Source: MAG-121220-bin8 sp002700465
Lineage (GTDB): Bacteria > Bacteroidota > Bacteroidia > Flavobacteriales > Flavobacteriaceae
Assembly (NCBI GenBank): GCA_943789295.1
Contig: CALSTO010000001.1
Coordinates: 558,001 to 622,000, forward strand
Reading direction: 5' to 3'
DNA: 64,000 bases
In this document: piece after piece, positions 30,193 through 38,956 of the stretch
How the letters are laid out: every line of letters begins with the position of its first letter
Numbering within the stretch: the stretch's first letter is position 1
The notes under the pieces: generated by a model
Databases searched by the model: none
What the model was told of the DNA's origin: nothing
Seen by the model: the letters and a program-made list of their open reading frames with translations, nothing else
Made by a program: the position numbers and the translations under genes

Positions 30193-30900
30193 TTAATTCA
30201 TGTTGTGAAATACATTCTGAATATCGTCATCTTCCTCAATTTTTTCAATTAAAATATTTACCTCTTCTTTTTTATTATCACTTAGTTCTTTCATTTGTTT
30301 AGGAATTCTTTCAAATTCTGAAGATATGATTTCGATTCCTTGATTTTCAAGTTCTTTTTGTATTGAACCGTAATTTTCAAAAGATGAGTATAAAATTACT
30401 TCACCATCTTCATCCTTTATAACTTCATCAACTCCAAAATCTATAAAATTTAATTCTAATTCTTCTAAATCTATTTCTGTTTTTATTTTAAAATTACAAA
30501 CTCTATCGAACATAAACTCAACTGAACCCGCAGTACTTAAATTACCACCGTATTTATTAAAATAACTTCTAATATTAGCAACAGTTCTATTATTATTATC
30601 ACTCGCAGTTTCAACAATAATTGCTATTCCAAAAGGTCCATATCCTTCAAAGAGAATTTCTTTAAAATTTCCGGTAGATTTATCAGAAGCTCTTTTTATA
30701 GCCCTTTCAATATTGTCTTTAGGCATGTTAGCAGCCTTTGCATTTTGAATGACAGCTCTCAATTTAGAATTAGTTTCAATTGATGACCCACCATCTTTTA
30801 CAGCCATTACTATATCCTTTCCTATTCTAGTAAAAGTTTTAGCCATCGCTGACCATCTTTTCATTTTTCTTGCTTTTCTAAATTCAAATGCTCTTCCCAT
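30193..30900 (-). CDS. yebC: YebC/PmpR family protein
   Basis: The 235-residue protein starts MGRAFEFRKARKMKRWSAMAK and contains GKDIVMAVKDGG and NMPKDNIERAIKRA, all hallmarks of the YebC/PmpR/TACO1 family. Members were annotated as transcription regulators; recent work links several to translation of difficult proline-rich stretches, so the regulator label should be held loosely. The length is normal. It stands alone on this strand. Confidence 0.93.
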   Translation of the reverse strand: MGRAFEFRKARKMKRWSAMAKTFTRIGKDIVMAVKDGGSSIETNSKLRAVIQNAKAANMPKDNIERAIKRASDKSTGNFKEILFEGYGPFGIAIIVETASDNNNRTVANIRSYFNKYGGNLSTAGSVEFMFDRVCNFKIKTEIDLEELELNFIDFGVDEVIKDEDGEVILYSSFENYGSIQKELENQGIEIISSEFERIPKQMKELSDNKKEEVNILIEKIEEDDDIQNVFHNMN

Positions 30901-30942
30901 AAATTCAAATATAATTCTTATACCAAATTTAATAAAATGATT

Positions 30943-31746
30943 TTAGTCAATTTTTTCCAAAATAGAATCAAATGTGAAATTAAGATGCTTAGGAAATGAA
31001 TTTTTATTAGACAGTAATGAAATATATCTATTGTTATTGGTTGTATACACGTATTTAAATTTAACTGCTCTTAAATTTAATTTTTCAATTATAATTTTTA
31101 TTAGTTCCTCGTGATTAATTAAATCTTTACTTCCGTGGTGAAATATTCCGTTTAGATTTCTACTTATCATGTAATGTAAATGTTTTGCTAATAAATTTTC
31201 TGAATTTATATTGATAATTAAATTTGGAAAGATTTCTATTGGACTTAAATTAATAATACTTTCTTTTATTTGATCTATTCTTTTTGATTTTGAACTAAAA
31301 ATCATAGCAGATCTATTAATAGTCCAATTTGAGCTTTTCATTCTAAACAATTTATTTTCTATATGAATATTAAATCTTCCGTAGATGCTCTGAGAAAAAG
31401 TTTTATCTTCCTCGTAGGAGGGAAAGTTAACAAATGAGTCAAAAACACTTGAAGAAGATATAAACATTAGCTTTGAATTAAACGCTTCGCAATATTTAAT
31501 GATTTTATCGTAATATTTTACTTGTAAATTAAAATTGCCTTTCAATCCAGATATTATAATATCTGGATTTAATTTATTTAATATAAAAACAGGGTCATCC
31601 TTAAGATCATAATATAAATACCTTTTATTTGAACTAAATTTAATTTGTTTATAATAAGTAGCATGTAAATCATAAAATGGATTTAATTCTTTGAAAATTG
31701 CTGTTCCAATTGAACTGCTTCCTCCAAAAATTAAAACTCTAATCAT
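30943..31746 (-). CDS. NAD(P)-dependent sugar-nucleotide reductase/epimerase-like protein (RmlD-type SDR)
   Basis: A 267-residue extended SDR with an N-terminal nucleotide-binding motif FGGSSSIG (residues 7-14), MFISSSSVFDSF near 92-103, and a YGRFNIHIENK active-site-like YxxxxxxxxxK region rather than a clean YxxxK. It resembles dTDP-4-dehydrorhamnose reductase relatives. No other deoxysugar gene is nearby, so the substrate is unknown. It follows gcvT by 4 bases on the same strand. Confidence 0.75.
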   Translation of the reverse strand: MIRVLIFGGSSSIGTAIFKELNPFYDLHATYYKQIKFSSNKRYLYYDLKDDPVFILNKLNPDIIISGLKGNFNLQVKYYDKIIKYCEAFNSKLMFISSSSVFDSFVNFPSYEEDKTFSQSIYGRFNIHIENKLFRMKSSNWTINRSAMIFSSKSKRIDQIKESIINLSPIEIFPNLIININSENLLAKHLHYMISRNLNGIFHHGSKDLINHEELIKIIIEKLNLRAVKFKYVYTTNNNRYISLLSNKNSFPKHLNFTFDSILEKID

Positions 31747-31750
31747 TTTA

Positions 31751-32830
31751 TTATATAAACGGTGGTTTTATGATTTCTGATTTGACATATTTATTTCTAA
31801 TTTGTATCAATATTTCAGTTCCTAATTTACCTTTAGAAGTCTTTACATAACCCATTCCAATTCCTTTTTTTAGTATTGGTGACATGGTGCCAGATGTTAC
31901 TTGCCCAATCTCATTTTGCTCAGAATCAAATATTTTGTAACCATTTCTAGGAATTCCTCTTTCTTTAAGAATAAAACCGATTAATTTATTTTCAGTTCCT
32001 TTTTCAATTGTATTTAAAATATGTTTTTTTCCAATAAAATCTTTGTTTGTTTTTGTTGCCCATTTTAATCCAGCTTCTATTGGGTTAGTTAAATCATTAA
32101 TATCATTGCCATAAAGACAATAACCCATTTCAAGTCTTAATGTATCCCTTGCTGCTAATCCGATGGGTTTAATATCTAAGTATTCACCGCTTTCAATCAA
32201 TAAATTATACAATCTAACAACATCTTCATTATTTACATACAGTTCAACACCTCCTGAACCAGTATATCCAGTAGTGGAAATAATAACCTCTTTTATTTCT
32301 TTAATATCATTTTTAATAAAGGAATAATTTTCTAATTGATTTAAGTCAAAATCAACTAATTTTTGAAGGACTTCATTTGCTTTTGGTCCTTGAAGTGCTA
32401 ATAGGGAAGTATTATCTGAAATATTAGTTAATTTATTATTGAACTTTATATTTTGTTCCACAATCCAATTCCAGTCTTTGTCAATATTTGAAGCATTTAC
32501 TACAATCATATAGCTATTGGAACTAAATTTATAGACAATAGAATCATCAATTATACCTCCATTGTAATTAATAATACAATTATACTGAGCTTTTCCATCA
32601 GACATTAATAAAATATCATTAGAACATATGTAATTTAAAAATTCAGTAGCATTATCTCCTTCAACTAAAAATTCTCCCATATGAGAAACATCAAATATTC
32701 CTACCGATTTTCTAACTTTCAAATGTTCAGCATTTACACCTTCAAATTGTACAGGCATATTAAAACCTGCAAAAGGCACCATTTTAGCATTGTATTTTAC
32801 GTGAATATCAAAAAGTGAGGTTTTTTTCAT
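31751..32830 (-). CDS. gcvT: Glycine cleavage system T protein (aminomethyltransferase)
   Basis: The 359-residue GcvT transfers the methylene group from the lipoyl H protein to tetrahydrofolate. Diagnostic sequences are VPFAGFNMPVQ, VGIFDVSHMGEF, DDSIVYKF, GYTGSGGVELY and the C-terminal GQVTSGTMSPILKKGIGMGY. The folate-binding aspartate region LQGPKANEVL is present. Length is normal. gcvH and gcvP are not in the window. Confidence 0.95.
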   Translation of the reverse strand: MKKTSLFDIHVKYNAKMVPFAGFNMPVQFEGVNAEHLKVRKSVGIFDVSHMGEFLVEGDNATEFLNYICSNDILLMSDGKAQYNCIINYNGGIIDDSIVYKFSSNSYMIVVNASNIDKDWNWIVEQNIKFNNKLTNISDNTSLLALQGPKANEVLQKLVDFDLNQLENYSFIKNDIKEIKEVIISTTGYTGSGGVELYVNNEDVVRLYNLLIESGEYLDIKPIGLAARDTLRLEMGYCLYGNDINDLTNPIEAGLKWATKTNKDFIGKKHILNTIEKGTENKLIGFILKERGIPRNGYKIFDSEQNEIGQVTSGTMSPILKKGIGMGYVKTSKGKLGTEILIQIRNKYVKSEIIKPPFI

Positions 32831-32901
32831 AAAATCTTATATTATACAAATTTCGAGCATTTTTTTTTACCTTACAATAAAATTATCAAACACATATTAA
32901 C

Positions 32902-34551
32902 ATGAAAAAAATATTAATTTTTCTATTATTATTACCTATTGTATTATTCTCCCAAGGAATAATGGGTGATAAAACTGAATTTAGTAGACAAGATACATTA
33001 CGTGGATCTATAACTAAAGAAAGATCTTGGTGGGATTTAAATCGTTATCACTTAGACATAAGCGTCAAGCCTGAAGAAAAATTTATTTCTGGTTCTAATA
33101 AGATTTCATACACAGTACTTAAATCACATGATTTAATGCAAATTGATCTTCAAACACCATTAAGATTAACTAAGGCTACTCAGGATAATTCTGAGTTAGA
33201 GATTATACATGACGGTAATGCCCATTTTATAAAACTTAAGAAAAAACAAAATATTGGCTCTAAAGAAGAGTTAGTAGTTCACTATGAAGGTAATCCTAGA
33301 GTAGCAGTTAGAGCTCCTTGGGATGGCGGTATTTCGTGGGAAAAGGATAAAAATGGAAATCATTTTATTGCATCTTCTTGCCAGGGCTTAGGAGCTAGTG
33401 TTTGGTGGCCTAACAAAGATCATATGTATGATGAACCTGAAAGTATGTTAATGAGTGTTAATGTTCCCAAAGGACTGACAAATGTTTCAAATGGAAGATT
33501 AATTAAGGTTGATGAATTGTCAGATTCTACCACATTTCATTGGGAAGTTGTCAATCCTATAAATAATTATGGAGTTAATATTAATATTGCTGATTATGTG
33601 AATTTTTCAGAAATATATGAGGGTGAAAAAGGTAAATTAGATATGGACTATTATGTCTTAAGCTATAATTTAGAAAAAGCTAAAGTTCATTTTATAGATG
33701 CGATAAAAACTATGCAGGCTTTTGAGCATTGGTTTGGTCCATACCCATTTTATGAAGATAGTTTTAAATTAGTGGAAACACCTTATTTAGGTATGGAGCA
33801 TCAAAGTTCGGTTACTTATGGAAATAAGTACAGGAAGGGATATTTGGGACGTGATTTATCAGGAACTGGATGGGGACTAAAATTTGATTATATAATTATT
33901 CATGAAACTGGTCACGAGTGGTTTGCTAATAATATCACTTATAAGGATATTGCTGATATGTGGGTTCATGAGGGTTTTACCACATATTCAGAAAATCTTT
34001 TTGTAGACTATCATTTTGGTAAAAAAGCATCATCTGAGTATGTAATTGGAACTAGAAGAGGAATTGGAAATAAAAAACCAATAATTGGACCATATAATGT
34101 TAATAAAGGTGGTTCTGGTGATATGTATTCAAAAGGTGCAAATCTTCTGCATACACTTAGACAAGTAGCTGGTAATGACAAAGTCTGGAGAAATATTTTG
34201 AGGGGATTAAATAAAGATTTCTATCATAAAACTGTTACAACATATGAAATTGAAAATTATATTTCTGAAAAAATGAAAATTAATTTAAAACCATTTTTTA
34301 ATCAATACCTAAGAGATATAAGGATTCCTGTTTTAGAACATTACTTAATCGACGGAAAAATGTCTTTTAGATGGAATAATGTTGTTAAAGATTTTAAAAT
34401 GCCAATTGATTTAATTGTAACAGATCATATTGCAGGGAATCAAGAAAAAATAAGAATATATCCAACTCAAAAATGGAAATCTAAAAAATTAAAAGGATCT
34501 ATTGAGATTGATAATAACTATTATGTTGATTCAAAATATATAATTCAATAA
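32902..34551 (+). CDS. Exported M1 family metallopeptidase (aminopeptidase)
   Basis: A 549-residue exported aminopeptidase N-type enzyme with a signal peptide (about residues 1-18). The zinc site is HETGH at 334-338 with Glu357 in VHEGFTTYSE, i.e. HEXXH-X18-E. The exopeptidase motif GAMEN is represented by GMEH near residue 299. The N-terminal beta domain and central catalytic domain are present. It ends 1 base before the S9 peptidase gene, so the two exported peptidases likely act together on peptides. Confidence 0.92.
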   Translation: MKKILIFLLLLPIVLFSQGIMGDKTEFSRQDTLRGSITKERSWWDLNRYHLDISVKPEEKFISGSNKISYTVLKSHDLMQIDLQTPLRLTKATQDNSELEIIHDGNAHFIKLKKKQNIGSKEELVVHYEGNPRVAVRAPWDGGISWEKDKNGNHFIASSCQGLGASVWWPNKDHMYDEPESMLMSVNVPKGLTNVSNGRLIKVDELSDSTTFHWEVVNPINNYGVNINIADYVNFSEIYEGEKGKLDMDYYVLSYNLEKAKVHFIDAIKTMQAFEHWFGPYPFYEDSFKLVETPYLGMEHQSSVTYGNKYRKGYLGRDLSGTGWGLKFDYIIIHETGHEWFANNITYKDIADMWVHEGFTTYSENLFVDYHFGKKASSEYVIGTRRGIGNKKPIIGPYNVNKGGSGDMYSKGANLLHTLRQVAGNDKVWRNILRGLNKDFYHKTVTTYEIENYISEKMKINLKPFFNQYLRDIRIPVLEHYLIDGKMSFRWNNVVKDFKMPIDLIVTDHIAGNQEKIRIYPTQKWKSKKLKGSIEIDNNYYVDSKYIIQ

Positions 34552-34552
34552 A

Positions 34553-36739
34553 ATGAATAAAAAGCTTAGTTTTTTTTTAGGACTTATTTTTTTTGTTTTA
34601 GTCTCATGTGATATTAATAATTCATCAATAACAAAAAATGATTATGAAAAGGCCTCTTTTCATATGGGAAAAAGTTTGAACAAACATCTTAATAATGTTA
34701 TAACTTTTCAGAAGTGGGATAATGAAGAAATTTTTCATTACAAAGTAAAAGATAGAGATAAGATTGAAAGTTTTACAATAGATTTAAATTCACTAGAAAA
34801 AAGGAATTATAATGAGATTGGTGAATTCAGCTCAAAAAAAGAAAATAAGGTTTATAATAAGAATCCATACGAATTTTTATCACCAGATGGTAACTTGGCT
34901 GCTTATATAAATGATTTCAATTTATGGATTAGGAATACAAAAACTGATGTAAGAACTCAGCTTACTTTCGATGGTATAAAGGATTATGGTTATGCTACCA
35001 ATAATGCAGGTTGGATACAATCTAAAGGGCCTGTTTTAAAATGGAGTCCTAAATCGGATAAAATAGCAACTTTTAGACAAGATGCCAGAGAAGTAGGAGA
35101 GATGTACTTGACTACAACAAATGTTGGTCATCCAAAACTTCAAGCTTGGAAATACGCCCTTCCTGGTGATAAAAAAATATTTGAAATAGAGAGACTTATC
35201 ATTGATGTGAAGTCAAAGAAAATTATAAAATTAAAAATGAAAAATGATTTTCAGAGATCTACAACTACTGATCATATTGCTGGAAGAGGAGGTGAGTTAC
35301 TTGACGCTCAATGGAGTGAAGATTCTTCAAAACTGGCATTTATCTCGTCTTCAAGGGATCATAAAGAAGCTCATTTGCAAATAGCAGATTCGAAAACCGG
35401 TAATGTTCGTTCAGTATTTAAAGAAAATGTTAAAACGTATTATGAATCTGGTGTCAGGGCTGAAAATTGGAGAGTTTTGTTTGATTCAGATGAGTTCATT
35501 TGGTATTCTGAAAAAAATGACTGGGGACATATTTATTTGTATGATCTAAATACTAAAAAATTAAAAAATAGAATAACATCTGGAAATTGGTTAGTAAGAA
35601 AAGTTATGCATGTTGATTATGATAAAAGAGAAATCATTTTTACAGCCGGAGGAAAAGAAAAAGGTAACCCCTACCATGTCTATTTATATAAAGTGAATTT
35701 TAATGGAGATAATTTAATTTGTTTGACGCCTGAAACAGGATCTCATTCCATAAATCCTTCTCCAAATTGGGGTTATTTTGTAACAACATATTCAACAACT
35801 AAAATTGCTCCTAAATCAATTTTAAAGGACAGAGAAGGAAAAACTTTATTACAATTATCATCTTCAAATTCTGATGATCTTAAAAGTAATGGATGGCAAG
35901 AACCTTTAGAATTTAATGTAAAAGCAAGAGATGATAAAACGGATTTGTATGGTCTTATGTATATTCCTAGTTTTTACGATAAAAATGATAAGTACCCAGT
36001 TTTAAATTACATCTATCCTGGCCCTCAATCTGGAAGTGTTGGTAATTATTCATTTATGATTGCCAGAAGAGATTTTCAGGCTCTTGCTGAATTGGGTTTT
36101 ATAGTTGTTGCATTAGATGCAATGGGTACACCTGGAAGATCTAAATCTTTTCACGATGCATATTATGGAAATATGGGCGATAATGGTCTTCCTGATAATA
36201 TTAAAGCAATTGAACAATTATCAAGAAAATATTCCGGTATGGATTTGTCTAGAGTTGGTATTTGGGGTCATTCTGGTGGAGGATTTGCCTCAACTGCAGC
36301 TTTGTTAAGATATCCTGATTTTTATGATGTAGCAGTATCTAGCTCTGGAAATCACGATAATAGAAATTATGAAGCTGATTGGGGTGAAAAATGGCATGGT
36401 CTTTTAGAACCTCTAAATATTGATTCTAAAGATAACAGTTCTGAGTATGATGTGAAAAAAACTAATTATGATATTCAGGCAAATCAATTGTTTGTTGAAA
36501 ACTTAAAAGGAAAATTATTAATTGCTCATGGGATGCTTGATGACAATGTGCCTCCATCCAATACAATGCTTGTAGTTGACGAGTTAATTAAAGCTAATAA
36601 AGATTTTGATTTGATTTTATTCCCAAATAAGAGACATGGATACGGAGATATGAGTAACTATATGATGAGAAGAAAATGGGATTATTTTGTAAAACATTTA
36701 AAAGGTTTAGAACCTCCTAAAGGTTTTTCATTTAATTAA
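34553..36739 (+). CDS. S9 family dipeptidyl peptidase IV-like lipoprotein
   Basis: A 728-residue prolyl-oligopeptidase-family enzyme with a lipobox LVSC near residue 19. The N-terminal half forms the beta-propeller of DPP-IV-type enzymes. The alpha/beta hydrolase domain carries the triad Ser574 in GHSGGG, Asp663 in MLDDNVPP and His695 in KRHGYG. It likely releases dipeptides at the cell surface or periplasm. It is coupled to the preceding M1 peptidase; its stop interlocks with that of thrC over 4 bases. Confidence 0.92.
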   Translation: MNKKLSFFLGLIFFVLVSCDINNSSITKNDYEKASFHMGKSLNKHLNNVITFQKWDNEEIFHYKVKDRDKIESFTIDLNSLEKRNYNEIGEFSSKKENKVYNKNPYEFLSPDGNLAAYINDFNLWIRNTKTDVRTQLTFDGIKDYGYATNNAGWIQSKGPVLKWSPKSDKIATFRQDAREVGEMYLTTTNVGHPKLQAWKYALPGDKKIFEIERLIIDVKSKKIIKLKMKNDFQRSTTTDHIAGRGGELLDAQWSEDSSKLAFISSSRDHKEAHLQIADSKTGNVRSVFKENVKTYYESGVRAENWRVLFDSDEFIWYSEKNDWGHIYLYDLNTKKLKNRITSGNWLVRKVMHVDYDKREIIFTAGGKEKGNPYHVYLYKVNFNGDNLICLTPETGSHSINPSPNWGYFVTTYSTTKIAPKSILKDREGKTLLQLSSSNSDDLKSNGWQEPLEFNVKARDDKTDLYGLMYIPSFYDKNDKYPVLNYIYPGPQSGSVGNYSFMIARRDFQALAELGFIVVALDAMGTPGRSKSFHDAYYGNMGDNGLPDNIKAIEQLSRKYSGMDLSRVGIWGHSGGGFASTAALLRYPDFYDVAVSSSGNHDNRNYEADWGEKWHGLLEPLNIDSKDNSSEYDVKKTNYDIQANQLFVENLKGKLLIAHGMLDDNVPPSNTMLVVDELIKANKDFDLILFPNKRHGYGDMSNYMMRRKWDYFVKHLKGLEPPKGFSFN

Positions 36740-38025
36740 TGCATACTAAATATTTTCTTTTTAAAATCACCATAGTCTTTAATATCAATATATTGTTTCT
36801 TTTTGGATAAAATTTTATTTATTTTCTCAGGGATATCAAGTTTGACTTTTATTGTATTTTCTATGTGTTTTGAAAATTTAATTGGATGTGCCGTTTCTAA
36901 AAATACACCTGTTTTACTCGAGTTGTTTGCAAGATATTTTTTTAATCCTAAAAGTCCCACAGCTCCATGAGGGTCCATGATATATTTTTTATCACTGTAA
37001 ATCTTTTTAACTATCTCCAACGTTTGATTGTCGTCAAAGGAATATGAAGAAAGAAAGGACGATAGAGATTCAAAATTTTCAAACATTTCTTGTATTCTGA
37101 TAAAATTACTTGGGTTTGATACGTCCATTGCATTTGAAATTGTTTGAATTGTTGGTTTTGGACTAAAAACTTGAGATTCAAAATATCTTGGAATCGTATC
37201 GTTTACATTAGTACTAGCTATAAAATGGTCTATTGGTAAACCCAGTTTCTTGGCAATTATACCAGCACAAATGTTACCAAAATTTCCACTAGGAACACTA
37301 AAAACTAAATTATTTTTTTTAAGTTTTTTAACAGCATAAAAATAATAAAATGCTTGAGGAAGCCATCTAGCTACATTAATTGAATTTGCCGATGTTAAGT
37401 TAAATTTATTTTTAAGTTCAATATCTACAAATGCTTTTTTAACCATATTCTGACAATCATCAAAACTTCCTTTAACTCTAAAAGCTGTAATATTATTTCC
37501 GTTTGTTGTTAATTGCCTTTCTTGTATTTCACTTACTTTATTTTCAGGATATAAAATGATAACTTTTGTTCCTTTTACCTTAAAAAACCCATTAGCTACG
37601 GCGGCTCCAGTATCTCCGGAGGTTGCTACTAAAACAGTATTTATTATGTTTTTATTTTTATTGAAATAACCCAAGCAATTCGCCATAAATCTGGCACCTA
37701 CATCTTTGAAGGCTAGGGTGGGACCATGAAATAGCTCTAATGAATAAATATTATTTCCAAGATCAATTAAAGGAAAATCGAAATCAATTGTATTTGATAA
37801 AATTTCTTTTAAATCTTCTTCATTTATAGAATTTCCAATAAATTGTTTAATAACCTCATACGCAATATCAATATCAGAATAATTCTCTAGATTATCTATA
37901 AAATTACTTTTAAGAGGTTTTATTTTTTCAGGAAAAAATAATCCACCATCTTCAGCTAAACCCTTTTTCAATGCTGTTTCAAAATTGACTTTTTTATAAT
38001 GTCCGTTTAGACTTCTATAAAACAT
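36736..38025 (-). CDS. thrC: Threonine synthase
   Basis: The 429-residue PLP enzyme converts O-phosphohomoserine to threonine. The PLP lysine is Lys107 in LAFKDVGARFM, and ATSGDTGAAV, VPSGNFGN and SANSINVARW mark the fold. It belongs to the bacterial class of about 430-470 residues. It is the last gene of thrA-thrB-thrC, 1 base after thrB. Confidence 0.96.
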   Translation of the reverse strand: MFYRSLNGHYKKVNFETALKKGLAEDGGLFFPEKIKPLKSNFIDNLENYSDIDIAYEVIKQFIGNSINEEDLKEILSNTIDFDFPLIDLGNNIYSLELFHGPTLAFKDVGARFMANCLGYFNKNKNIINTVLVATSGDTGAAVANGFFKVKGTKVIILYPENKVSEIQERQLTTNGNNITAFRVKGSFDDCQNMVKKAFVDIELKNKFNLTSANSINVARWLPQAFYYFYAVKKLKKNNLVFSVPSGNFGNICAGIIAKKLGLPIDHFIASTNVNDTIPRYFESQVFSPKPTIQTISNAMDVSNPSNFIRIQEMFENFESLSSFLSSYSFDDNQTLEIVKKIYSDKKYIMDPHGAVGLLGLKKYLANNSSKTGVFLETAHPIKFSKHIENTIKVKLDIPEKINKILSKKKQYIDIKDYGDFKKKIFSMH

Positions 38026-38026
38026 T

Positions 38027-38956
38027 TTAATCTGTATTTAATATTTTTATACCGATATCGTTTACACACGAAATATGAACATCGTAATCTAGATCTAATT
38101 TGTCGTAGATTTTTTTCATTGCATTTCCGACATTTTTAGCTGTAGTAACTCCCTTACTCATAGCAAATACAGAGGGTCCAGAACCCGAAATGCCGCAACC
38201 AAGAGCACCAGAATTAATACTTGCTAATTTAATTTCTTTAAATTTTGGAATTAAAACAGATCTCAAAGGTTCAATTATTACATCTTTAATTGACCTCCCT
38301 ATTAAATCATAGTCTTCTGTATATAGTCCGCTAATAAAAGCTCCAAGATTAGCAGATTGTTCAATCAAATTTTTCATTGAGACTTTATCTTTGACAACAG
38401 CTCTTGAATCTTTTGTTTTTAATTCAATTTTTGGATGAATTACAGTAAATGCAATTTCAATTGGAGTATTTAATTTAAAATAATCATTTTCAGTACTATT
38501 TTTAACAAAAGTAAAACCACCCAAAAGAACAGCTGCCACATTATCAGCATGTTTTGAGCCACTTGCAGCCATTTCACCACACATTGCAAATTTTATTAAT
38601 TCTTTGTTTGTATATGGCTCTCCTATTAATTTATTTATTGCAAAAACACTTCCAGCAGAACTTGCAGCACTGCTTCCAATTCCGCTTCCAGGTTTAATTC
38701 CTTTATGAATTTCAATTTCAAATCCACAACTAACTTTAGTTTCGTTTAAAAGAGCTGTTGCAGAAACTCCAGCTACATTAAGCGATATATCAGTACTTAG
38801 TTTTTGTCCAGAAACTTTTTTAATTACAACTCCTTTTTTTTTAGTTTTTCTAACAGTAATTTCGTCACCAATATTATCAAGACAAACTCCTAAAATGTCA
38901 TATCCGCATGATAGATTAGCAATACTTGCTGGAGCGAAAACTTTGATCTCGTTCAT
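38027..38956 (-). CDS. thrB: Homoserine kinase
   Basis: The 309-residue GHMP kinase phosphorylates homoserine. The GHMP ATP loop PGSGIGSSAASS occupies residues 89-100, and the C-terminal GALGCGISGSGPSVFAM contains the third GHMP motif. The N-terminus FAPASIANLSCGYD is typical of ThrB. It abuts thrA with no gap and thrC by 1 base. Confidence 0.96.
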   Translation of the reverse strand: MNEIKVFAPASIANLSCGYDILGVCLDNIGDEITVRKTKKKGVVIKKVSGQKLSTDISLNVAGVSATALLNETKVSCGFEIEIHKGIKPGSGIGSSAASSAGSVFAINKLIGEPYTNKELIKFAMCGEMAASGSKHADNVAAVLLGGFTFVKNSTENDYFKLNTPIEIAFTVIHPKIELKTKDSRAVVKDKVSMKNLIEQSANLGAFISGLYTEDYDLIGRSIKDVIIEPLRSVLIPKFKEIKLASINSGALGCGISGSGPSVFAMSKGVTTAKNVGNAMKKIYDKLDLDYDVHISCVNDIGIKILNTD